A DNA stretch of 7,751 bases, taken from the NCBI GenBank assembly GCA_947173865.1, contig CAMWGS010000093.1:1-7751 (forward strand), written 5' to 3'. Shown piece after piece: positions 1-4,941 of the stretch (the first letter of the stretch is position 1; each line of letters starts with the position of its first letter). The notes below the pieces were generated by a model. That model was not told the origin of the DNA. It saw only the letters and a list, made by a program, of their open reading frames with translations, and ran no database searches. The stretch comes from an uncultured Ruminococcus sp. GTDB taxonomy: Bacteria > Bacillota > Clostridia > Oscillospirales > Ruminococcaceae. The translations under genes and the position numbers were made by a program.

Positions 1-61
1 CCTGCGGATATTCATAAATAAAAAGCCTCTTTAACAGCCATTAAGACCGTCAGGTGACAGG

Positions 62-78
62 GGATTATAGTATAATCC
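62..78. repeat. 17-bp palindrome (8-bp arms, 1-base centre)
   Basis: GGATTATA (62-69), a single G, then TATAATCC (71-78) form a perfect inverted repeat. It contains a TATAAT hexamer on each strand, but neither has a recognisable -35 at 16-18 bases, so I do not call a promoter. It abuts, and shares one base with, the tandem repeat to its right. It could be a small operator or a short hairpin; its function is unknown. Confidence 0.55.
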
Positions 79-101
79 GTGTCATATTTCGTGTCATATT
101 T
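78..101. repeat. 12-bp tandem repeat, two copies
   Basis: CGTGTCATATTT occurs at 78-89 and again, without mismatch, at 90-101. The two copies are head to tail, so a binding protein would see them about one helical turn apart (12 bp). They adjoin the 17-bp palindrome. No gene start is convincingly tied to them inside the window. Confidence 0.6.
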
Positions 102-180
102 TAGTATAAATCTTAAAATTTAAAGACTAAAATCTTATTCTTTTACGATAAATCTATTTATTTTCATATTTATTAAAACA

Positions 181-228
181 TAAAGAAAACCGCTGTATAC
201 TGCGAAAAACGCAATATACAACGGTTTT
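181..228 (-). terminator. Intrinsic terminator of the tRNA-Ser pair
   Basis: The arms at 186-204 and 210-228 form a 19-bp stem around a 5-base loop. Read as minus-strand RNA, every position pairs: the two imperfect positions are G·U wobbles, with U5 in the loop. Read as plus-strand RNA, the same two positions become A·C mismatches. The stem is followed on the minus strand by a U-rich tail (TTTTCTTTATG), while the plus strand has no U-tract after it. Strand sense and position, 5 bases past the encoded CCA of tRNA-Ser(GCU), both point to termination of the leftward tRNA transcript. Confidence 0.88.
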
Positions 229-233
229 AATAA

Positions 234-323
234 TGGCGCGGATTGAGAGATTTGAACTCTCGCGCCGGTTCCCCGACCTACTCCCTTAGCAGGGGAGCCC
301 CTTCACCACTTGGGTAAATCCGC
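234..323 (-). tRNA. tRNA-Ser (anticodon GCU)
   Basis: This is a class II tRNA of 90 bases including an encoded CCA. The 7-bp acceptor stem pairs 323-317 with 244-238, followed by discriminator G and CCA (complement at 234-236). The anticodon stem CTCCC/GGGAG encloses the loop CTGCTAA, and the anticodon complement lies at 288-290. It reads AGC/AGU serine codons. A long variable arm and a T-arm with the GTTCAAATC loop are visible, as expected for tRNA-Ser. It is the second gene of a two-tRNA transcript, 32 bases after tRNA-Ser(UGA), and is followed at once by the terminator hairpin. Confidence 0.97.
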
Positions 324-355
324 AATGACCGACGAAATACATCAGGTCAAAATAT

Positions 356-444
356 TGGCGGAGAGGGTGGGATTCGAACCCACGTGCCCGTTAAGGCAAA
401 CGGTTTTCAAGACCGCCTCGTTATGACCGCTTCGATACCTCTCC
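356..444 (-). tRNA. tRNA-Ser (anticodon UGA)
   Basis: This is a class II tRNA of 89 bases with an encoded CCA. The acceptor stem is GGAGAGG/CCTCTCC, with discriminator G. The anticodon stem GCGGT/ACCGT (one G·U pair) encloses CTTGAAA, giving anticodon UGA; its complement lies at 407-409. It reads UCA and, by wobble, other UCN codons. The variable arm is long and the T-loop reads GTTCGAATC. It is the promoter-proximal gene of the pair. The 32-base spacer to the next tRNA holds a small 5-bp inverted repeat (326-330 with 345-349) that may matter only for processing. Confidence 0.97.
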
Positions 445-487
445 GTGTTTTGTTTTTTTATTTCGTTCTGTCCCTTACGACTATTAT

Positions 488-516
488 ATTATAGCACAGC
501 ATACAGAAAATGTCAA
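488..516 (-). promoter_or_regulatory. Promoter of the tRNA-Ser pair
   Basis: On the minus strand there is a perfect TTGACA (516-511), a spacer of exactly 17 bases, and a perfect TATAAT (493-488). An extended -10 TG lies one base upstream of the -10. This is an ideal housekeeping sigma-70/sigma-A promoter, as is usual for stable RNA genes. Transcription would begin near 481, leaving about 36 bases of leader before tRNA-Ser(UGA). Confidence 0.92.
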
Positions 517-649
517 GCTTTTTATGTGCCAAACAATGCAATATTTTTCATTATATTTTTGTGTAATTTGACTACAGTTTTCAAAGCCTTTTTATTATAT
601 TTAATAGTATAAAAAACGAAACGTGAGTGTATACAGAAAGAATTCGGAA

Positions 650-690
650 TTATCACAGATTGTATTGACAAAAATGAAAAATTGTGATAA
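650..690. promoter_or_regulatory. Possible operator: inverted repeat spanning the pyrH promoter
   Basis: TTATCACA (650-657) and TGTGATAA (683-690) are perfect 8-bp inverted copies whose positions differ by 33 bp, about three helical turns. One lies just upstream of the -35 and the other overlaps the -10. Both lie upstream of the predicted start site, so they would act as DNA, not in the RNA. The half-site TGTGA recalls CRP/FNR-type sites, but the orientation is reversed and the spacing is too wide for a standard site. Chance occurrence in AT-rich DNA remains possible. Confidence 0.35.
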
Positions 691-693
691 AAT
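665..693 (+). promoter_or_regulatory. Promoter of the pyrH-polC operon
   Basis: TTGACA (665-670) and TAAAAT (688-693) are separated by 17 bases, and the -10 carries an extended TGN (TGA at 685-687). Transcription would start near 700, giving a pyrH leader of about 43 bases. No other promoter of this quality is seen between here and polC, so this is the likely main promoter of all eight genes. Confidence 0.88.
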
Positions 694-742
694 TAACGTA
701 TCATTTGGATAATATATGTATTTAAAAGCGTGAGGTGCTAAT

Positions 743-1453
743 ATGGAACCAAAATATAAAAGAATATTATTGAAGGTAAGCGGTGAAGCTCTGGCAGGAG
801 AAAAGAAAAACGGTCTTAATTTTGATATTATAACCGACATATGCAAAAGCATAAAAAAGTGTGTTGACGAAGGTGTACAGGTTGCCGTTGTTGTTGGCGG
901 AGGAAATTTCTGGCGTGGGCGTTCAAGCGGTGCTATGGACAGAACACGTGCCGACCATATCGGTATGCTTGCAACTGCAATGAATGCCCTTGCTCTTGCA
1001 GACTCTCTTGAAGCTCTCGGTTGTGTTGTACGTGTTCAGACAGCCATTGCAATGCAGCAGGTGGCAGAGCCTTATATACGCAATAAAGCTGTTAATCATC
1101 TCAATAAGGGCAGAGTGGTTATTTTCGGCTGTGGTACGGGAAACCCGTTCTTCTCAACTGATACTGCGGCTTCTCTCCGTGCGGCAGAAATTGAAGCGGA
1201 TATTTTTCTCAAGGCAACTCTCGTTGACGGAGTTTACGATAAAGACCCACATAAGTATGACGATGCAAAAAAATACAGCAATCTTACTTTCAGTCAGGTT
1301 CTCAGTGAAGAACTTGCCGTTATGGACAGTACTGCGGCTACAATGTGCCGTGACAACAAGATGAAAATGCTTGTATTCGACCTCTCACGCCCCGACAATA
1401 TATATGATGCTGTTATGGGTAAAGAAGTGGGTACAATCGTCTCAGAAGACTAA
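743..1453 (+). CDS. pyrH: UMP kinase
   Basis: Phosphorylates UMP to UDP with ATP in the cytoplasm, for pyrimidine nucleotide synthesis. The 236 residues match the usual length of about 240 for bacterial UMP kinases of the amino-acid-kinase fold. Visible motifs in order are the N-terminal KVSGEAL (11-17) with the phosphate-binding lysine, GGGNFWRGR (52-60), the UMP-site region DRTRADHIGMLATAMNALA (66-84), GTGNPFFSTDT (131-141), DGVYDKDP (162-169) and MDSTAATMCRDN (194-205). The start is fixed by GAGGTG at 732-737, five bases before the ATG. It is the first gene of the operon, about 43 bases after the predicted transcription start, and frr follows 25 bases after its stop. Bacterial UMP kinases are hexamers controlled by GTP and UTP (family knowledge). 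Confidence 0.98.
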   Translation: MEPKYKRILLKVSGEALAGEKKNGLNFDIITDICKSIKKCVDEGVQVAVVVGGGNFWRGRSSGAMDRTRADHIGMLATAMNALALADSLEALGCVVRVQTAIAMQQVAEPYIRNKAVNHLNKGRVVIFGCGTGNPFFSTDTAASLRAAEIEADIFLKATLVDGVYDKDPHKYDDAKKYSNLTFSQVLSEELAVMDSTAATMCRDNKMKMLVFDLSRPDNIYDAVMGKEVGTIVSED

Positions 1454-1478
1454 TTTTAACCGAAAGGAATCATATAAA

Positions 1479-2033
1479 ATGAAAGAACAGATGAATCTCG
1501 CAAAAGAAAAAATGAACAAGAGTCTCAACGCTCTCGGCAATGAATTTGCCTCAATCCGTGCAGGACGTGCAAACCCTGCTGTTCTCGACAAGGTTCTTGT
1601 TGACTACTACGGAGCCCCCACACCTGTAAATCAGATGGCAGCAGTTTCAGTGGCAGAAGCAAGAATCCTCGTTATTCAGCCATGGGATAAGTCGTCACTC
1701 AAACTTATTGAAAAGGCTATTCAGGCTTCCGACATCGGTATTAATCCCACCAACGACGGTAATGTTATCCGTCTTGCATTTCCTCAGCTCACAGAGGAAA
1801 GACGTAAGGAACTCTGCAAGGATATAAGAAAGTACGGTGAGGAATGTAAAGTCACAATCCGTTCAATCAGACGTGACACAATGGACAAATTCAAGGCAAT
1901 GAAGAAAAATTCCGAAATCACTGAAGACGACCTCAAAGACTGTGAAAAGAAAGTACAGGATTTGACGGACAAGTTCTGTGCAGATGTTGACAAATCAGTT
2001 TCCACCAAGGAAAAAGAAATCATGACTGTCTGA
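1479..2033 (+). CDS. frr: Ribosome recycling factor
   Basis: With EF-G, splits post-termination ribosomes so that subunits can be reused. The product has 184 residues, almost exactly the family length (185 in E. coli). Diagnostic segments are SIRAGRANPAVLD (25-37), VDYYGAPTPVNQMA (41-54), IQPWDKSSLKLIEKAI (66-81), SDIGINPTNDGNVIRL (84-99), LTEERRKEL (104-112), the IRSIRRD hinge-helix region (127-133) and QDLTDKF (160-166). The frame stays open upstream to 1371 inside pyrH, but the ATG at 1479 is right: it follows AAAGGA (1463-1468) and gives the normal N-terminus. Pairing with pyrH is the standard bacterial order. Confidence 0.98.
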   Translation: MKEQMNLAKEKMNKSLNALGNEFASIRAGRANPAVLDKVLVDYYGAPTPVNQMAAVSVAEARILVIQPWDKSSLKLIEKAIQASDIGINPTNDGNVIRLAFPQLTEERRKELCKDIRKYGEECKVTIRSIRRDTMDKFKAMKKNSEITEDDLKDCEKKVQDLTDKFCADVDKSVSTKEKEIMTV

Positions 2034-2043
2034 TTGGAGAAAT

Positions 2044-2784
2044 ATGGCATTATTTGGTAAAAAAGAAAAAGAAGAACAGTCCTTGCCGACTGTTCTTCCT
2101 CAGCACGTCGGTTTTATAATGGACGGCAACGGTCGCTGGGCTAAGAAACGTGGTCTGCCACGCTCTTTCGGACACCGTGAGGGTGCAAAGAATTTTAAGA
2201 AGATAGTACGCTACTGTAAGGACATAGGACTGAAAAATATTTCATTCTATGCGTTCTCCACTGAAAACTGGCAGAGACCGACCGACGAAGTAAATACTAT
2301 AATGGAGCTTTTCCGTGACTATATCGTTGACGTAAGAAACTTCCTCAGCGAAAACACAAGAATGATTTTTCTGGGGGACAAATCGGCGTTTGACGAGGAT
2401 TTACAGGAAAAAATGATTAAGCTTGAACAGGATACCGCCCATTATACTGAAATGACTTTGATGATGGCGGTAAACTACGGCGGACGTGACGAAATTGCCC
2501 ACGCTTCACGTATACTTGCTCAGAAAGTAAAAAACGGCGAACTCAAACCCGAAGACATAACAGAACAGTCGGTAGCCGATAATTTATATACGGCAGGTTT
2601 TCCCGACGTTGACCTGTTAATCCGTCCGAGCGGTGAACTGAGATTATCAAACTATTTAATATGGCAGTGTGCGTATGCGGAATACTATTTCACAGACGTT
2701 TTATGGCCTGATTTCAGTCCGAAAGAACTTGACAAGGCATTGACAGAATTCCAGAACAGAAACAGACGTTTTGGGGGTGTATGA
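2044..2784 (+). CDS. uppS: Isoprenyl transferase (undecaprenyl diphosphate synthase)
   Basis: Adds cis-isopentenyl units to farnesyl diphosphate to make undecaprenyl diphosphate, the carrier lipid for peptidoglycan and other wall polymers. The 246 residues fit the family. HVGFIMDGNGRWAKKRG (21-37) carries the catalytic Asp27. It is followed by SFGHREGAKN (41-50), YAFSTENWQRP (69-79), NYGGRDEI (144-151) and the C-terminal substrate-binding signature from 188 to 213 with Arg194 and Glu198. The signature reads RPSGE, where RTSGE or RTGGE is usual. GGAG at 2036-2039 is only four bases from the ATG, a tight spacing; no better start is seen. The stop overlaps cdsA in an ATGA. Its substrate comes from the pathway that includes Dxr and IspG, encoded downstream. 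Confidence 0.97.
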   Translation: MALFGKKEKEEQSLPTVLPQHVGFIMDGNGRWAKKRGLPRSFGHREGAKNFKKIVRYCKDIGLKNISFYAFSTENWQRPTDEVNTIMELFRDYIVDVRNFLSENTRMIFLGDKSAFDEDLQEKMIKLEQDTAHYTEMTLMMAVNYGGRDEIAHASRILAQKVKNGELKPEDITEQSVADNLYTAGFPDVDLLIRPSGELRLSNYLIWQCAYAEYYFTDVLWPDFSPKELDKALTEFQNRNRRFGGV

Positions 2785-3668
2785 TGCTTACAAGAGTTAT
2801 TTCGGGAGCAGTCGGCGTTGTGATAATGGCGGTAGTGCTGTACTTCCATAATACAATTGTACTGCCGATAGCGGTAGCATTAATAATAGCCGTCATGTTG
2901 TACGAACTGTTAAGAGCCGTAAAAATGCATAAGTGTACACCTGTTCTGATTGCATCGGAATTTTGCGGTATAGTTATGCCGTTTATTCATGCTACTGGTG
3001 ACGATTTGACTTATGCAGATTATACAGGTTCTCCGTTACCTTACAGTGCAAAACATTTTTTAAGTGGTGAATTTAACTTTTTTATATCATTTATAATAAC
3101 ATTGTTGTGTGCATTTGTGATATTCGTGACATGGCTGAAAAAGCACAAGGAAATCCGCTATGAACAGGTATTCTTTGTACTTGCCGTTATGGTACTTGTA
3201 CCGCAGGCAATGTCTGCAATGATACGCATTCATAATTTTTACAGCGACGCAGGTCTTTTCCTGCTGATAATGGCACTTTGCGGTGCTTGGATTGCCGACA
3301 CGGGAGCGTATTTTTCAGGAGTTGCATTAGGTAAGCACAAACTTTGTCCCGAAATCAGTCCGAAAAAGACCATAGAAGGCTTTATAGGCGGTATTCTTAC
3401 AACGGGTATTGTATACGCTGTAGCTTTCTGTATATTTGTCGGTGAATTTGATATAAAAACTGTACTGTTTGCGTTTATTATGGGAGCAGTGTGTGCGGTT
3501 ATCGGAACAGTAGGAGACTTGTCCGCATCAATGGTCAAAAGACAGATAGGTTTCAAGGATTACGGCAAAATAATGCCCGGTCATGGCGGTCTTATGGACA
3601 GGTTCGACAGCGTATTATTCGTACTGCCGACATTCTACGCATTTATGGTAATATTTTCTATATTATAA
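2781..3668 (+). CDS. cdsA: Phosphatidate cytidylyltransferase
   Basis: Makes CDP-diacylglycerol from phosphatidic acid and CTP at the membrane, the branch point to phosphatidylglycerol and cardiolipin. The 295-residue protein is strongly hydrophobic, with about seven or eight membrane segments (for example near 8-43, 99-118, 129-147, 158-180, 203-221 and 227-245). A polar, less typical stretch at about 70-97 probably faces outward. Conserved segments are AWIADTGAYFSG (169-180), PKKTIEGFIGG (194-204), and the family signature from GTVGD (242-246) through SMVKR (250-254) and KDYGK (259-263) to PGHGGLMDRFDS (266-277). The start is ATGATG; the first ATG overlaps the uppS stop and follows a G-run (2773-2777) that can serve as the ribosome-binding site. 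Translational coupling to uppS is likely. Confidence 0.96.
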   Translation: MMLTRVISGAVGVVIMAVVLYFHNTIVLPIAVALIIAVMLYELLRAVKMHKCTPVLIASEFCGIVMPFIHATGDDLTYADYTGSPLPYSAKHFLSGEFNFFISFIITLLCAFVIFVTWLKKHKEIRYEQVFFVLAVMVLVPQAMSAMIRIHNFYSDAGLFLLIMALCGAWIADTGAYFSGVALGKHKLCPEISPKKTIEGFIGGILTTGIVYAVAFCIFVGEFDIKTVLFAFIMGAVCAVIGTVGDLSASMVKRQIGFKDYGKIMPGHGGLMDRFDSVLFVLPTFYAFMVIFSIL

Positions 3669-3765
3669 AAATCACGAAAGGAGACTAAACGTTATATTAT
3701 ACGGGTAGTCCCTTTTCGCATTTTAGCAGGAAATTTTCATATACTTTTAATAAGGAGATATAATA
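3669..3765 (+). promoter_or_regulatory. cdsA-dxr spacer with imperfect hairpin and orphan SD
   Basis: This is the only long gap in the operon. Arms at 3675-3687 and 3706-3718 form a 13-position stem with one G·U pair and one A·C mismatch on the plus strand. The 18-base loop can pair further (CGT 3690-3692 with ACG 3701-3703). The left arm contains AAAGGAG but no ATG, GTG or TTG follows at a useful distance. The real dxr ribosome-binding site, AAGGAG (3752-3757), lies downstream. The right arm is not followed by a clean T-run, so I do not call a terminator. It may be an mRNA stability or processing element, or a leftover. Confidence 0.4.
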
Positions 3766-4914
3766 ATGAACAAGACAGTTTCTGTTTTAGGGTCAACAGG
3801 CTCTATAGGTACGCAGTCGCTGGAAGTCTGTGAAAAGCACGGTTTCAGGGTTTACGGACTTTCCGCCAACAACAATATCGACCTGCTCGAACAGCAGACA
3901 AGAAAATTCAGAACCGAATATGTATGTATCTATAATGAAGAAAAATATTCGGAACTTAAACAACGTCTTTCGGATACGGGTGTAAAAGTTCTGTGCGGTA
4001 TGGACGGACTCTGCGAAATTGCTTCACTGGAGCAGAATGACATTGTGCTGAATTCAGTTGTTGGAATGGTCGGACTTCTTCCAACCCTTACCGCCATAAA
4101 CGCAGGAAAAGATATTGCACTTGCAAACAAGGAAACGCTTGTTGCAGGTGGTGAGATAGTAATGTCCTCCGCAAAGGAAAAGGGCGTGACGATATATCCC
4201 GTTGACAGTGAACATTCAGCTATTTTTCAGTGTTTACAGGGAAACAAAAGGGAACAGCTCAGTAAGATTATTCTTACAGCTTCAGGCGGCCCTTTTTTCA
4301 GGAAAACTTACGAAGATTTAAAGAAAGTAACGAAAGCCGACGCACTTAAGCACCCCAACTGGAGTATGGGTAACAAGATTACCATCGACTCGGCAACATT
4401 AATGAACAAGGGTCTTGAATTTATCGAGGCAAAGTGGCTTTTTGACCTCGAACCCGAACAGATTGAAATTGTAGTGCATCGTCAGAGCGTTGTACATTCT
4501 GCTGTTGAATACAACGACTATTCAGTTATCGCACAGCTTGGTGCACCTGACATGAAAATTCCGATTCAGTACGCACTTCTTTATCCCAACAGGTTTGAAT
4601 GTCCGACAAAACGTCTTTCACTTACAGATTACGGCAGTCTTACCTTTGAAAAACCCGACTATGAGACTTTCAGGTGCCTTTCGTCTGCAATAAAGGCGAT
4701 AAAACTCGGTGGTGCGTATCCGTGCCTTGTGAACTCTGCAAATGAAGAAGCTGTAAAAGCGTTCCTTAACGACGAAATTCCGTTTATTGAAATCGGTGAA
4801 ATAGTATCTTCGGTTACGGAAAAATTCGCACCTGCTCGGATAAAAGGCTATGAGGACGTTGTCAGGGCTGATATTTCCGCAAGAGAATACGTCCGTAATA
4901 TTATAGAAAAATAA
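3766..4914 (+). CDS. dxr: 1-deoxy-D-xylulose 5-phosphate reductoisomerase
   Basis: Converts DXP to 2-C-methyl-D-erythritol 4-phosphate with NADPH, the first committed step of the MEP isoprenoid pathway; it is the target of fosmidomycin. The length of 382 residues is normal. The NADPH loop GSTGSIG is at 9-15 and LANKETLVAGGE at 119-130. The metal site includes Asp147 and Glu149 in YPVDSEHSAIFQCLQG (144-159). TASGGPF is at 171-177, HPNWSMGNKITIDSAT at 196-211, and NKGLEFIEAKW (214-224) supplies the remaining ligands, including Glu218. HRQSVVHS (238-245) and the helical C-terminal domain follow. AAGGAG at 3752-3757, eight bases before the ATG, fixes the start. rseP follows 27 bases after the stop. 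Confidence 0.98.
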   Translation: MNKTVSVLGSTGSIGTQSLEVCEKHGFRVYGLSANNNIDLLEQQTRKFRTEYVCIYNEEKYSELKQRLSDTGVKVLCGMDGLCEIASLEQNDIVLNSVVGMVGLLPTLTAINAGKDIALANKETLVAGGEIVMSSAKEKGVTIYPVDSEHSAIFQCLQGNKREQLSKIILTASGGPFFRKTYEDLKKVTKADALKHPNWSMGNKITIDSATLMNKGLEFIEAKWLFDLEPEQIEIVVHRQSVVHSAVEYNDYSVIAQLGAPDMKIPIQYALLYPNRFECPTKRLSLTDYGSLTFEKPDYETFRCLSSAIKAIKLGGAYPCLVNSANEEAVKAFLNDEIPFIEIGEIVSSVTEKFAPARIKGYEDVVRADISAREYVRNIIEK

Positions 4915-4941
4915 TCATTCTGAAAGGAGACTGATATTATA

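Larger units (their letters stand above)
1..180. other. Non-coding left flank, no supported gene
   Basis: I see no credible gene here. All frames are broken by stops. The longest minus-strand stretch between stops in this flank is about 35 codons, and its only ATG (41..39) would give a 9-residue peptide without a ribosome-binding site. The stretch is AT-rich and contains a palindrome and a tandem repeat, listed separately. It lies just beyond the 3' side of the tRNA-Ser(GCU) gene and its terminator. That is the side on which tRNA-targeting elements usually insert, but no integrase or duplicated tRNA end is visible. Confidence 0.6.
445..742. other. Divergent intergenic region, tRNA-Ser / pyrH
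   Basis: This stretch of about 300 bases has no gene. It is AT-rich and holds the leftward tRNA promoter (488-516), the rightward pyrH promoter (665-693) and an inverted repeat around the latter (650-657 / 683-690). A second, weaker rightward pair exists (TTGACT at 568-573 with TATTAT at 593-598, spacer 19); the long spacer makes it doubtful. rpsB and tsf, which precede pyrH in Bacillus, are not immediately upstream here. Confidence 0.7.

Noticed and set aside
1..15. Possible minus-strand start codon (ATG at 15..13) with AAAGAGG at 32..26, running off the left edge
   Set aside because: Only five codons are visible, so nothing can be said about a protein, and no promoter pair fits upstream.
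12..41. Nine-codon minus-strand reading frame from ATG at 41..39
   Set aside because: Too short, with no ribosome-binding site and no support from the context.
568..598. Second rightward promoter upstream of pyrH (TTGACT / TATTAT)
   Set aside because: The 19-base spacer and imperfect hexamers are weak beside the near-consensus promoter at 665-693.
601..852. Minus-strand frame of 83 codons over the pyrH promoter and start
   Set aside because: Its hydrophobic, Phe/Leu-rich translation is typical of AT-rich antisense, and it overlaps a clear promoter and a clear gene.
984..1364. 126-codon plus-strand frame inside pyrH
   Set aside because: A shadow in another frame of a highly conserved gene, with no SD and no recognisable domain.
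1371..1478. Longer frr starting at 1371 inside pyrH
   Set aside because: The extra 36 residues overlap pyrH, do not resemble the RRF N-terminus, and the ATG at 1479 has its own SD and gives the normal length.
3239..3556. 105-codon minus-strand frame inside cdsA
   Set aside because: Antisense shadow of the conserved cdsA C-terminal region, without a start context.
3675..3730. Intrinsic terminator between cdsA and dxr
   Set aside because: The stem is followed by CGCATTTTAG with no real U-tract, and the genes on both sides are co-directional parts of a usual operon.
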